A stretch of DNA of 64,000 nt from CAIKZY01 sp044374195 (GCA_044374195.1 JBILOY010000011.1:1-64000), one strand, 5' to 3'; counted from the stretch's first letter, positions 52,765-61,443 are shown. The notes: generated by a model from the sequence alone, not told the origin. Translations and numbers: made by a program.

Positions 52765-54180
52765 TCAGCCGCCGTGATGCGGCGGCACGTCGGCGAGTAG
52801 GCGTGCTTCAAGGGACTCAAAGCCCCCTGAGTCGTCACGAGTCTGCTCGGGCAGCAGGTCGACATTCGACCTACTTCGGGCAACTCGCTGCGAGCCAAGC
52901 TCAGTGAGCGACTCGTCGACCGCCGTCACGAGAAGTCGAAGATCATCACGCGTGATCGTGAACGGTGGTGACACTTGAAGCCCTCCGTCGGCAAGCAGCC
53001 GGGTGATCACACCCTTATCGCGCACTGCACGAACAAGCCGAGGCCCGATGGTCGGATCCTCCGCCAGTAGTGCGGGGTCGAGCTGCACGGCACCGAGCAA
53101 GCCCACCCCAGCTCGCACGTCAATCACGAACGAGTGATCGCGCAGCGGCGCCAGGCTAGCGCTGAACATCACCTGCTTGTCAGCTACGGCCTGCACGAGT
53201 TTCTCACTCTCCAGGATGTCGAGATTTACGAGCGCCACTGCCGCTGACGTGGCGTGACCGGAGTACGTGTAGCCGTGACGCCACGCCTGCCCAGGAGTCG
53301 ACCAGAACGGCTCGGCAATACGCCCGGCTGCGAGTACTGCGCCCATCGGCAGGTAGCCGGAGGTCATGCCCTTGGCAACTAGCAGCATGTCGGGATCAAG
53401 GTTCCAGCGGCCCGAGGCGAACATCTCGCCTGTGCGACCAAATCCGCAGATGACCTCGTCGGCGATGAAGTGCACGCCACGCTCGCGGCAGATCTCACGC
53501 ACGCGCGAAAGGTAACCCTCGGGCGCGATGTAGACGCCGCCGGCGCCAATGACTGGCTCGCAGAGGAACGCTGCGACGTTCTCCGCGCCGACCTCATCGA
53601 TGGCACGCGCGAGATCCTCAGCGTCATCCCAGGCGATATTGCGTACTTCGGTGAACATTGGGCCGTAGCCGTCGCGGTTGGCCGGGATGCCCGCAATCGA
53701 CGTTCCCGCCATGTGCATGCCGTGATACGAATGAGTGCGCGTGATGATCATCTGCTTGTCGGGCTTGCCAGTGAGCACCCAGTAGCGACGGCTCATCTTC
53801 ACTGCTGTCTCGACCGAGTCACTTCCGCCGGAAGTGAAGAAGACTTTGGTGTCCTCGGCCGGCGCCAGCGCCGAAATGCGATCAGCAAGATCGATCAGGG
53901 GGCGGGTCGCAAAGTCACCGAAGGTGGAGTAGGACGCGAGATCGCTCATCTGCTTGGCTGCTGCCTCGGCCAATTCGCGTCGACCATGGCCGATGTTGCA
54001 GAACCACAGTCCGGCGGTGGAGTCGAGGTAACGGTTGCCGGCTTCGTCGACGACGTAGCAGCCGTCACCCGTGGCCAGCACAAAGTCATGGCCGGCGACC
54101 GCGCCCATGTCGGCGAAGCCATGCCAGAAGGCGTTACCCGGGAGTTTCGTCACGACCCCAGGGTAGGGCAGGACATCCAT
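52765..54180 (-). CDS. Class III PLP-dependent aminotransferase
   Basis: A 471-residue fold-type I aminotransferase. The PLP Lys is in LLVAKGMTSGYLPMGAVL, the cofactor Asp in FIADEVICGFGRTGEMF, and LDSTAGLWFCNIGHGRREL is the class III start. Relatives act on omega-amino acids, beta-alanine, putrescine or taurine; no neighbour points to a substrate. I kept the ATG at 54180; a GTG nine codons later is also possible. The C-terminal tail is about 40 residues longer than usual. It is divergent from the glycosylase-like gene. Confidence 0.9.
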   Translation of the reverse strand: MDVLPYPGVVTKLPGNAFWHGFADMGAVAGHDFVLATGDGCYVVDEAGNRYLDSTAGLWFCNIGHGRRELAEAAAKQMSDLASYSTFGDFATRPLIDLADRISALAPAEDTKVFFTSGGSDSVETAVKMSRRYWVLTGKPDKQMIITRTHSYHGMHMAGTSIAGIPANRDGYGPMFTEVRNIAWDDAEDLARAIDEVGAENVAAFLCEPVIGAGGVYIAPEGYLSRVREICRERGVHFIADEVICGFGRTGEMFASGRWNLDPDMLLVAKGMTSGYLPMGAVLAAGRIAEPFWSTPGQAWRHGYTYSGHATSAAVALVNLDILESEKLVQAVADKQVMFSASLAPLRDHSFVIDVRAGVGLLGAVQLDPALLAEDPTIGPRLVRAVRDKGVITRLLADGGLQVSPPFTITRDDLRLLVTAVDESLTELGSQRVARSRSNVDLLPEQTRDDSGGFESLEARLLADVPPHHGG

Positions 54181-54204
54181 AGGCGCGTGTCATAACGTCT
54201 AGTC

Positions 54205-55155
54205 ATGACCCAGCCGCTGTCCACCTTGGACACCGTTCTCGAGGAGAGCGCGTGGCGTGAACGTCGTGCCCGGCACGAAACCCGCGTGCGCCCCTGGGTC
54301 GAGCCGCGCCAAGAGCGCAGGAAGAGTGGCGGCAAGCATCCGACCGATGACTTCCTCTTCGAGTACTACCCGTATTCGATGGGCAAGTTGCTCGCCTGGC
54401 ATCCAGGCCACGGAACCGCGCTCGCCGGTGATTCCAGGGAGTACCTCGAGTTCCCGCAGTACACACGCGTCGCTGAAGGAGTCACGACGAGCCTGACCTG
54501 GCTGACCGTTTCACCTGATCGCGTCAACAGACTGAACCTCGCCATTCGCTTGCTCGAAGGGATGGAAACACGACCCGCGAACACCGGCTGCTTTGGTCTG
54601 CACGAATGGGCCATGGTCTACGGGCTCGAGCAGAGCGAGATCCGACACTCCGCATTCCCGCTGCGCCTGACTCCAGGCGAGATCACCGACACCGTTCACG
54701 ACGTCGGCCTTCGATGCACGCATATAGATGCGTACCGCTTCTTCACCCCTGCTGCGATGCCCCTGAACCCGATCGAGCCGACTCGCGCGACTCAGCCCGA
54801 TCTCGATCAGCCCGGCTGCTTGCACGCGAACATGGATCTCTACAAGTACTCGATGTGGTTCAGCCCGTACGTGAGCAGCGATCTCATCGCCGATTCCTTC
54901 GAGCTTGCCCGATCGGCACGCACCCTCGATATGCAGGCATCGCCTTATGACGTCTCGCAGTTCGGACTCGAGCCGATCAAGGTTGAGATACCGGAAGGAC
55001 GATCGGAGTATGCGAGGCGCCAACGAAAAATCATGGAGCAGTCGGCGCCGTTACGCGATCGGCTCCTGGTCTCATTGCGACTGATCCAGAACATGCTTAA
55101 TGCGGATAACTTGCAGGTGGAAAATCTCGACTACGCATCCTCGGAAAACTCCTGA
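54205..55155 (+). CDS. Conserved actinobacterial protein annotated as 3-methyladenine DNA glycosylase
   Basis: A 316-residue soluble protein. GCFGLHEWAMVYGLEQSEIRHS, GLRCTHIDAYRFFTPAAMPL and PGCLHANMDLYKYSMWFSP are highly conserved in a family seen throughout actinobacteria. Databases often name this family 3-methyladenine DNA glycosylase, but I see no helix-hairpin-helix or AlkA motif, so that name should be doubted. TAACGT (54193-54198) ends six bases before the ATG. The gene runs up to 8 bp before the riboswitch below. Confidence 0.7.
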   Translation: MTQPLSTLDTVLEESAWRERRARHETRVRPWVEPRQERRKSGGKHPTDDFLFEYYPYSMGKLLAWHPGHGTALAGDSREYLEFPQYTRVAEGVTTSLTWLTVSPDRVNRLNLAIRLLEGMETRPANTGCFGLHEWAMVYGLEQSEIRHSAFPLRLTPGEITDTVHDVGLRCTHIDAYRFFTPAAMPLNPIEPTRATQPDLDQPGCLHANMDLYKYSMWFSPYVSSDLIADSFELARSARTLDMQASPYDVSQFGLEPIKVEIPEGRSEYARRQRKIMEQSAPLRDRLLVSLRLIQNMLNADNLQVENLDYASSENS

Positions 55156-55162
55156 TACGTTT

Positions 55163-55249
55163 CTTCCAACATCCAGAGCGACCGAGAGATCTGGCTCATT
55201 GAAGTCGCAGCAACCCTCACGGGTGCTAATGCCAGAGACGATGTGGAAG
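55163..55249 (+). ncRNA. SAM-I (S-box) riboswitch upstream of a peroxiredoxin gene
   Basis: Core SAM-I features occur in order: a P1 stem CTTCCaACATC/GATGTGGAAG (63-73 with 240-249, counting from 55100), a P2 stem GAGC/GCTC (55176-55179 with 55194-55197) with kink-turn-like GA residues, TGAAGTC, GCAACC (55210-55215), stem ACCC/GGGT, and GGTGCTAAT (55222-55230). The aptamer is compact, 87 nt. It ends 85 bp before the peroxiredoxin start codon; no other downstream gene exists before a strong terminator. The expression platform is not clear. GTTTCTTCC at 55159-55167 could pair with the GGAGAAAC ribosome site. Confidence 0.85.
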
Positions 55250-55334
55250 GAAGAATTTTTCTGAGTGCTGCCCACCTAGGTCATCACATCCACGACTTAT
55301 CCCTGTCCCGCACCACCAATAAAGGAGAAACACC

Positions 55335-55970
55335 ATGAGCATTCGACTTGGCGACGAGGCCCCCAACTTCAACGCAGAGACCACCGAAGGCACCATCACC
55401 TTCCACGACTGGAAGGACGGCGCTTGGGCAGTCTTCTTCAGCCACCCCGCGGACTTCACTCCTGTCTGCACCACCGAGCTCGGCGCTACCGCCGGCCTCA
55501 AGGCGGAGTTCGACAAGCGCAACGTCAAGGCCATCGCGATCTCGGTCGACTCAGTTGATCAACACAACGCATGGGCGGGCGACATTGGTGAGGTCTCGGG
55601 CAATGCCCTGAACTTCCCGATCATCGCTGATCCCGATCGCTCGGTATCAAACGCCTACGACATGCTGCACCCGAACGCGGGCGACACCTCCACGGTTCGC
55701 TCGGTCTTCATCATCGACCCGGCCAACAAGGTTCGCCTCACCCTGACCTACCCGAAGTCGGTCGGCCGCAACTTCGACGAGATCCTGCGCACGATCGACG
55801 CCCTGCAGCTCACCGACAGGGCTTCCGTCTCGACCCCCGCGAACTGGAACGTCGGCGAGAAGGTCATCGTCGCTCCGACGATCTCCACCGCAGACGCCAT
55901 CGAGAAGTTCGGCCCCGTCGAGGAGCTCAAGCCGTACCTGCGCTACATCCCCGCTTCAGCGGTCAAGTAA
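55335..55970 (+). CDS. 1-Cys peroxiredoxin (Prx6 type)
   Basis: A 211-residue peroxiredoxin. The peroxidatic Cys is C45 in SHPADFTPVCTTELG, and it is the only cysteine in the protein, so it uses an external thiol (mycothiol or mycoredoxin is plausible) for recycling. The C-terminal extension (NWNVGEKVIVAPTISTADAI) is typical of Prx6. It reduces hydroperoxides. The ATG has a good AAAGGAG ribosome site. Uniquely in this window, the gene is preceded by a SAM-I riboswitch, and it is followed by a 38-bp perfect palindromic terminator. Confidence 0.95.
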   Translation: MSIRLGDEAPNFNAETTEGTITFHDWKDGAWAVFFSHPADFTPVCTTELGATAGLKAEFDKRNVKAIAISVDSVDQHNAWAGDIGEVSGNALNFPIIADPDRSVSNAYDMLHPNAGDTSTVRSVFIIDPANKVRLTLTYPKSVGRNFDEILRTIDALQLTDRASVSTPANWNVGEKVIVAPTISTADAIEKFGPVEELKPYLRYIPASAVK

Positions 55971-55983
55971 CTCGAGCACAACG

Positions 55984-56021
55984 TCGAAGGGTCCGAGAGC
56001 AATTGCTCTCGGACCCTTCGA
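55984..56021. terminator. 38-bp perfect palindrome between peroxiredoxin and GlcD genes
   Basis: TCGAAGGGTCCGAGAGCAA and TTGCTCTCGGACCCTTCGA are exact reverse complements with no spacer, giving a 19-bp arm each. It lies 13 bp after the peroxiredoxin stop codon and 16 bp before the end of the convergent oxidase gene, so it can end transcription from both sides. Confidence 0.85.
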
Positions 56022-56037
56022 ATGTTCGGTTCAGGCT

Positions 56038-57423
56038 CTACCAGCGGGGCAAGGCCTTGCCCGGGTTGAGGATGTTCTCCGGATCCCACGCCGCCTTGAT
56101 GCGCGAGTGCAGATCGATGGCCACGGCGTCTAGTTCCTGGGCCAGCACATTGCGCTTGAGGGTGCCGACACCGTGCTCGCCGGTGATCGTGCCGCCGCAG
56201 GCGAGAGCCACATCAAGAATCTCGTTGAAGGCAGTCATGGCACGAACGGCCGCTGCCTCGTCACCGCGCGGGATCACGATGGTCGGATGCAGGTTGCCGT
56301 CGCCGGCATGACCGAACGTTGCGATCATCACGTCGTTCTTCACCGCGAGCTCCGCAATCATCGTCATCGCGCGAGCGAGCTGCGAGCGAGGGACGGCAAC
56401 ATCGTCGAGCAGCCAGTCGCCCATAGTCTCGAGGGCGGGGATCGCCATCCGGCGAGCTCCGAGCAGCATCTCGGCCTGCTCGGGATCCTCGGAGCGGTAG
56501 ACCTCGATGGCACCGGCTCTTTCACACAGTTCGAGAAGCAGATCAGCCTCGGCGATGCCTGCATCACCGGGAGCATCGCTCTGCGCAATAAGAAGGGCCT
56601 CGGCTGAGGTGTCGAGCCCCATCGGGCGCCAGGTCTCAACAGCCTGAATGGTGGTGCGATCCATCAGCTCGAGCATGCTCGGCGTCATCTTCGTCATGAT
56701 CGCTTCGACCGCACGCCCCGCAGAGGCGATGTCGGGGAAGACGGCAACCGCGGTCGTCGCCGGAGGCGGAAGTGGACGCAGCTTGAGTCGCGCCATCGTC
56801 ACGATGCCGAGGGTTCCCTCGCTGCCGACCATCAGGCCGGCAAGGTCATACCCGGCTACGCCTTTGACGGTCTTGCGACCAAGTCGAGTGATGCGACCGT
56901 CAGCAAGAACGACTTCGAGGCCGAGCACGGCATCGCGCGTGACTCCGTACTTCACGCAGCACAGGCCACCAGCATTGGTGTTGACGTTACCGCCAATGGA
57001 GCAGAAGTCCTTGCTTGCAGGGTCGGGCGCGTACCAGAGGCCGTGCCCGGCGACATGTTCGCGCAGATCAGTGTTGAAGATGCCCGGCTGTGTTTCGACG
57101 TAGCCGTTGGAGATATCGACGTCGAGCACCGCGTTCATCTTCTCGACGCAGACGATCAGCGAGCCGTCAACGGCATTGGAGCCACCCGAGAGTCCGGAGC
57201 CAGCGCCGCGCGGCACCACCGGCACCCGATGCTTATGTGCTGCCTTCATTACCTCGGAGACCTGCTCGGTCGTGCGGGGGAAGACGACGGCGAAGGGCTC
57301 GCCTACTTCGGAGCCCGTCGAGCGATCCTGCTTATAGGTAGGAAGCCGATCGGGGTCAGTGACGACGTCACCGTCAGCAAGTACCGCAGCGCATGCGGCC
57401 AGGACGGCATCCTCATCAGTCAC
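56038..57423 (-). CDS. FAD-linked oxidase, GlcD/D-lactate dehydrogenase type
   Basis: A 461-residue FAD-binding oxidoreductase of the VAO family. VVPRGAGSGLSGGSNAVDGSL is the FAD-phosphate loop (PRGAGSGLSGG), and DFCSIGGNVNTNAGG and GYDLAGLMVGSEGTLGIVT are the other FAD contacts; the C-terminal GHAGDGNLHPTIV and GEHGVGTLKRN carry the active-site His. It oxidises glycolate, D-lactate or a related 2-hydroxy acid. The GTG at 57423 shares a palindromic -10 region with the divergent exporter gene. Confidence 0.92.
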   Translation of the reverse strand: MTDEDAVLAACAAVLADGDVVTDPDRLPTYKQDRSTGSEVGEPFAVVFPRTTEQVSEVMKAAHKHRVPVVPRGAGSGLSGGSNAVDGSLIVCVEKMNAVLDVDISNGYVETQPGIFNTDLREHVAGHGLWYAPDPASKDFCSIGGNVNTNAGGLCCVKYGVTRDAVLGLEVVLADGRITRLGRKTVKGVAGYDLAGLMVGSEGTLGIVTMARLKLRPLPPPATTAVAVFPDIASAGRAVEAIMTKMTPSMLELMDRTTIQAVETWRPMGLDTSAEALLIAQSDAPGDAGIAEADLLLELCERAGAIEVYRSEDPEQAEMLLGARRMAIPALETMGDWLLDDVAVPRSQLARAMTMIAELAVKNDVMIATFGHAGDGNLHPTIVIPRGDEAAAVRAMTAFNEILDVALACGGTITGEHGVGTLKRNVLAQELDAVAIDLHSRIKAAWDPENILNPGKALPRW

Positions 57424-57430
57424 GGGCGCA

Positions 57431-57440
57431 AGGCTAGCCT
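57431..57440. promoter_or_regulatory. Palindromic bidirectional -10 box AGGCTAGCCT
   Basis: AGGCTAGCCT reads TAGCCT on both strands: 57435-57440 on the plus strand, six bases before the exporter ATG, and 57436-57431 on the minus strand, seven bases before the oxidase GTG. The whole intergenic region is only 23 bp. Both genes would be transcribed leaderlessly from overlapping start points. Confidence 0.6.
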
Positions 57441-57446
57441 GGGGCA

Positions 57447-59039
57447 ATGACCACCGCCGATCGGCCGCCTCGCAGCGCCTTAGTGCTTCTCGCACTTGTG
57501 ATGGGCGCCATCGTTGCGAATATCAACCTGAGCATCGCGAATGTGGCGCTGCCCACCATCGGTCACGATCTGAACGCGTCACAGGATCAACTGACGGGCA
57601 TCGCGAATGCCTTCGCCCTTGGGCTCGCCTCGACAGTTCTCTATCTCGGCACCATCGGCGATCGGTACGGACGCAAGCTGCTCTTCGTGCTCGGCGGCGT
57701 GCTGACGATCCCCACCGCGATGCTCGCCGCGTGGGCTCCCAATGCCGAGATGCTCACGATCTCGCGCTTCCTTGGCGGTATCGCTGCAGCTCTGCTCTTC
57801 CCCACTACTCTCTCGCTGATCAATGCCCTCTATAAGAACAAGGCGAAGGTCGGCGCAATAGCGCTGTGGTCGGGCATCGGTGGCGGCGGCGCAGCGCTCG
57901 GCCCGCTGATCGGTGGGTGGCTCCTGGAGAGCTACTGGTGGGGTTCGGTCTTCCTCATCACGCTGCCGCTAGACATCATCGCCCTGGTCGTCGGATTGAT
58001 CGTGCTGCCCTGGCACGCCAGCGAGGAGCGCTTCAAGGTCGATCACCTCGGCGGAATTCTCTCCGTTCTAGGAGTCGGCGGGCTGGTGCTCAGTATCGAG
58101 ATCGCCGACAAAGGCTTCTCTCCAAGCTGGTTCGCGCTCTTTTTCAGCGCTCTCGTCGCTCTCGCACTCTTCTTCTGGCGCCAGACAAAGGCTCCTCGCC
58201 CGCTCATCTCGATTCCCCTCGCGAAGGCACGCACCTTCTGGGTCGCATTCGTCGCCGGCGCGATTACCTTCGGATCACTCATCGGTGCGATGTTCATCGG
58301 TCAGCAGTTCACCCAGAATGTTCTTGGCTATTCGACCTTCGAGGCTGCCGAGGTCGTACTGCCCGCGGCGATCTTCACCGCGCTTGGTGGCGCCTTGGGC
58401 GGCAAGCTCATCAGCGGCAAGGGCTCGCAGTTCACCTTCATGCTTGGCCTGGGTTCAGTCGCCCTCGCTTTCACGATCATGCTCATCACTTGGACGGATC
58501 AGGCGCAGCTCGGCTGGATCCTCGCCGCCTACACCTTCATGGGCCTGGGCGTTGGTCTCGCCTCGACTTCCGCATCGCGTGCACTGATGTCATCGGTTCC
58601 GCCGAGCCGCGGTGGCATGGGCTCATCGTTCCTGGATCTCACTCGCGATTTCGGTGGAGCGATCCTGCAGGCACTCATGGGTGGCCTCCTGGCCGCCGCT
58701 TACGCGAGCCACATGCTCGGCTCGATCTCGTCCGCGCCTTCTGACGAGACTTCAAAGATCACCAACCAGGTCGCCGACGAGCTCACCAGCTCGTTCACGA
58801 GCGCCTCCGACGTCGCGCAGCAGTACCCGCAGTACTCGACCGACATTCTCTCCGCGGCATCGCAGGCCTTCACCGATGGCAAGAGCATCGCAATCGTCGT
58901 TGCGCTCGCGATGACACTCATCGGTCTCGCGCTGGTGCTGGCGCGCTTCCCTGGCAAGTCGAAGGAAGAAGCTTTCTACGATCACATCGCCGCGAGCGAG
59001 CCCAGCTCGGGACAGACGCAGGCGACCTCAGCCCAGTAG
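57447..59039 (+). CDS. MFS exporter, DHA2 (14-TM EmrB/QacA) family
   Basis: A 530-residue transporter with about fourteen helices. SALVLLALVMGAIVANINLSIANVALPTIG (split: VMGAIVANINLSIANVALP) and GDRYGRKLLFVLGG are DHA2 motifs, and GSFLDLTRDFGGAILQAL-like text occurs in the last third. It exports drugs or other hydrophobic compounds by proton antiport. The C-terminal tail is soluble and Ser/Glu-rich. The promoter box at 57435-57440 overlaps that of the divergent oxidase gene. tRNA-Arg follows 18 bp downstream. Confidence 0.92.
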   Translation: MTTADRPPRSALVLLALVMGAIVANINLSIANVALPTIGHDLNASQDQLTGIANAFALGLASTVLYLGTIGDRYGRKLLFVLGGVLTIPTAMLAAWAPNAEMLTISRFLGGIAAALLFPTTLSLINALYKNKAKVGAIALWSGIGGGGAALGPLIGGWLLESYWWGSVFLITLPLDIIALVVGLIVLPWHASEERFKVDHLGGILSVLGVGGLVLSIEIADKGFSPSWFALFFSALVALALFFWRQTKAPRPLISIPLAKARTFWVAFVAGAITFGSLIGAMFIGQQFTQNVLGYSTFEAAEVVLPAAIFTALGGALGGKLISGKGSQFTFMLGLGSVALAFTIMLITWTDQAQLGWILAAYTFMGLGVGLASTSASRALMSSVPPSRGGMGSSFLDLTRDFGGAILQALMGGLLAAAYASHMLGSISSAPSDETSKITNQVADELTSSFTSASDVAQQYPQYSTDILSAASQAFTDGKSIAIVVALAMTLIGLALVLARFPGKSKEEAFYDHIAASEPSSGQTQATSAQ

Positions 59040-59057
59040 GGCAGAATATGAGCCCCC

Positions 59058-59130
59058 GGCCCCGTAGCTCAGGGGATAGAGCGTCGGTTTCCTAAACCGT
59101 GCGTCGCATGTTCGAATCATGCCGGGGCCA
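59058..59130 (+). tRNA. tRNA-Arg (anticodon CCT)
   Basis: A 73-nt cloverleaf: acceptor GGCCCCG/CGGGGCC, D arm GCTC/GAGC with loop AGGGGATA, anticodon loop TTCCTAA (CCT, reads AGG), T arm GCATG-TTCGAAT-CATGC, discriminator A, no encoded CCA. The lowest pair of the anticodon stem is a T-T mismatch. No integrase or duplicated 3' end is nearby. Confidence 0.95.
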
Positions 59131-59274
59131 CAGAATTTGTCACTGGTTCCAGCTCAAGCCCACGTCTTTACCCTCCCCAAGCCGGCCCCCTCAGCCAGCT
59201 CGTGGAAAGCCCCGCTGAGTTGCTCAAGGCTTTGCTCGACTCCGAGAATCTCAGAGTCACGCTTAAATAGGGCT

Positions 59275-60153
59275 ATGACCAAGACCGTTCAGCCAATCCT
59301 GTCCAGCGGAACCTTCACCCTTGGCGCGAAGGGATCTGACCCGCTCACCGTTCGTCGACTCGGGTTCGGCGCGATGCGCATCACGGGTAATGGCATCTGG
59401 GGAGACCCGCAGGATCACGACACCGCCATCTCGGTGCTTCGTCGCGCCGTCGAGCTCGGCGTCGACTTCATCGACACGGCAGATGCCTACGGTCCCGACG
59501 TCAGCGAGAACCTCATCCGTGAGGCACTTCACCCGTACGACAACGTGATCATCGCGACCAAGGGCGGCCTGACACGGCAAGGCCCCGACGCCTGGGAGCC
59601 GGTCGGACGCCCCGCTTACCTTCGCCAGTGCGTGAAGATGTCGCTTCGACGCCTCGGCGTCGAGCGAATTGATCTGTGGCAGTTGCACCGCATTGACCCG
59701 CAGGTGCCGATGGCCGACCAGTTCGGGGAGATCGCGGAGTTGCAGCGCGAGGGCCTGATCCGTCACGTCGGCCTGTCCGAGGTGTCGGTCGACGATGTCC
59801 GGGCGGCTAGTGAGTACTTCGACGTCGTCAGCGTGCAGAACCACTACAACGTCGGTGCCCGCACCAGCGAAGAACTGCTGCAGTATTGCGAAGCTCACGG
59901 CATCGGCTTCATCCCGTGGTTCCCGCTCGGCGGCAGAGAACTGGTCGCGGCCGACAGCCCACTTTCCGCGATCGCTGCTCGCGTTGGTGCCACTGCGGGA
60001 CAGGTGGCGCTCGCCTGGCTGCTGCAGCACTCGCCGGTCATGCTGCCGATTCCCGGAACCGGTTCGATCGCGCACCTCGACGAGAACTGCGCTGCTGCTC
60101 TCGTCAAACTCGACGATGCCACGATGGCCGAGCTGGATCGACTCTCAGCATGA
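59275..60153 (+). CDS. Aldo/keto reductase family oxidoreductase
   Basis: A 292-residue NADPH-dependent oxidoreductase. DFIDTADAYGPDVSENLI carries the active-site Asp and Tyr, ATKGGLTRQG the Lys and LWQLHRIDP the His. GLSEVSVDDVRAASEYFDVVS and FIPWFPLGG are substrate and cofactor segments. It reduces aldehydes or ketones; the substrate is unknown. I took the ATG at 59275; an upstream in-frame start overlaps the tRNA-Arg 3' end. The DUF2834-like gene follows 7 bp on. Confidence 0.92.
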   Translation: MTKTVQPILSSGTFTLGAKGSDPLTVRRLGFGAMRITGNGIWGDPQDHDTAISVLRRAVELGVDFIDTADAYGPDVSENLIREALHPYDNVIIATKGGLTRQGPDAWEPVGRPAYLRQCVKMSLRRLGVERIDLWQLHRIDPQVPMADQFGEIAELQREGLIRHVGLSEVSVDDVRAASEYFDVVSVQNHYNVGARTSEELLQYCEAHGIGFIPWFPLGGRELVAADSPLSAIAARVGATAGQVALAWLLQHSPVMLPIPGTGSIAHLDENCAAALVKLDDATMAELDRLSA

Positions 60154-60160
60154 CGCGATC

Positions 60161-60547
60161 ATGAGTTCACCACGACGCAATCGCGGCAACGGCGCCTTCT
60201 GGGTCTACCTGTCTATTGCCGCAATCGGCCTGATCGGTACCGCCTACTTCAATATCAAGGGCTTCACCGAGCCATCGGATTCGTTCTTTGCCGCGTGGTT
60301 CGCCAACTCGGCTGTGATCTCTCTTTCGATCGATCTGCTCGTGGTCGCGAGTGCGGCATCAATCTTCATCATCCTTGAGGGCCGCCGGCTAGGCATGCGC
60401 TGGTACTGGCTTTACGTGGCCGCCTCGTTCATCACAGCAGTCGCCTTCACCTTTGCTCTTTTCCTGGCCATGCGAGAACGAAAGCTTGCCGCCGATGAGC
60501 GCGATGCCATCGCCTCGCTGCCAGAGGGCCCAGACCAAGGGAACTAG
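60161..60547 (+). CDS. DUF2834-like small membrane protein
   Basis: A 128-residue membrane protein with three helices (GAFWVYLSIAAIGLIGTAYF, AVISLSIDLLVVASAASIFI, YWLYVAASFITAVAFTFALF). The pattern TAYFNIKGFTEP then SLSIDLLVVASA and EGRRLGMRWYWLYV fits DUF2834. It starts 7 bp after the aldo/keto reductase stop codon and is probably co-transcribed. Function unknown. Confidence 0.8.
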   Translation: MSSPRRNRGNGAFWVYLSIAAIGLIGTAYFNIKGFTEPSDSFFAAWFANSAVISLSIDLLVVASAASIFIILEGRRLGMRWYWLYVAASFITAVAFTFALFLAMRERKLAADERDAIASLPEGPDQGN

Positions 60548-60738
60548 CCGCCCCTGGCAGTGGCGCGCGTGGCCCGGGTGAGGATTCCGTCGCGGACAAT
60601 GCCAGTCCAAGCCTCAATGTGACCGTGATCACCGCCTGAGGGCTTGGGTTGGGGTAGTTCTCGACGTGCGGAGATCCAGATGGCGGGTTACCTTCGAAAC
60701 GCGGCGCCCGCCGCGAACACCTATCTAAAGGAATGTTC

Positions 60739-61326
60739 ATGAGAATCGCCCGCACTTCAGCCATCGTGGCACTCGCCGCGGCAGCTGCGCTTACCTTCTC
60801 CGCCTGCAGCAGCTCGTCCAACGACGCTGCTATGGCCCCCAGCGAATCAGCCGCGGCTCCCGCAGAATCAGCCCCCGCCGAGGTCGCCACTGTTGGCACC
60901 ATCGTTGAGATTGCCGCTTCAGATCCGAACTTCAGCACTCTGGTTGCCGCCGTTGACGCAGCAGGCCTGGTCGAAACCCTCAATGGCGCTGGTCCCTTCA
61001 CGGTCTTCGCACCCACAAATGATGCTTTCGCAGCTCTCCCCGCCGGTGTGCTCGACGCACTCCTGCTCCCGGAGAACAAGGATCTTCTCGTCCAGATCCT
61101 TACCTACCACGTAGTCCCCGGCACGGTCATGGCTGCTGATGTCATGGCAGGCGATGTCGCCACGGTCGAGGGCCAGAACATCACCATCGCAACCGATGGC
61201 GGAGTTACGGTCAACGGCGCTGCAGTCCTGCAGACTGACATCGTTGCCTCCAACGGCGTTATCCACGTCATCGACGCAGTTCTGCTGCCGCCGGGAGTCG
61301 ACGCAGCCGCTCTCGCCACTCCGTAA
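60739..61326 (+). CDS. Fasciclin (FAS1)-domain lipoprotein
   Basis: A 195-residue exported protein: signal MRIARTSAIVALAAAAALTF with a lipobox-like FSAC, an Ala/Ser/Pro-rich linker, then one FAS1 domain (GPFTVFAPTNDAFAALPAG, ILTYHVVPGTVMAAD, TDIVASNGVIHVIDAVLLPP). FAS1 proteins mediate adhesion; the mycobacterial relative is MPT70/MPT83. The ATG at 60739 is six bases from AAAGGA (60727-60732), better than the ATG two codons earlier. A CGCGGC/GCCGCG hairpin (60700-60715) precedes the ribosome site. Confidence 0.93.
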   Translation: MRIARTSAIVALAAAAALTFSACSSSSNDAAMAPSESAAAPAESAPAEVATVGTIVEIAASDPNFSTLVAAVDAAGLVETLNGAGPFTVFAPTNDAFAALPAGVLDALLLPENKDLLVQILTYHVVPGTVMAADVMAGDVATVEGQNITIATDGGVTVNGAAVLQTDIVASNGVIHVIDAVLLPPGVDAAALATP

Positions 61327-61365
61327 CACCCGCACAACTCCCACATTGCCTTCGGGCAGGTGCAC

Positions 61366-61398
61366 GAAGCCCCGGATCACTCAGTGGTCCGGGGCTTC
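61366..61398. terminator. Strong hairpin after the fasciclin gene
   Basis: GAAGCCCCGGA and TCCGGGGCTTC are perfect 11-bp arms around an 11-nt loop that itself holds CAC/GTG. Flanking GTGCAC on both sides can extend the stem. It lies between convergent genes and can serve both. Confidence 0.85.
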
Positions 61399-61443
61399 GT
61401 TCGTGCACGATGTGCTGACACTTTCAGCACTTTCCTGACGGGT

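Noticed and set aside
59058..59130. Possible integration site at tRNA-Arg(CCT).
   Set aside because: No repeat of the tRNA 3' end and no recombinase gene were found in the following 5 kb; the genes there look like ordinary core or accessory metabolism.
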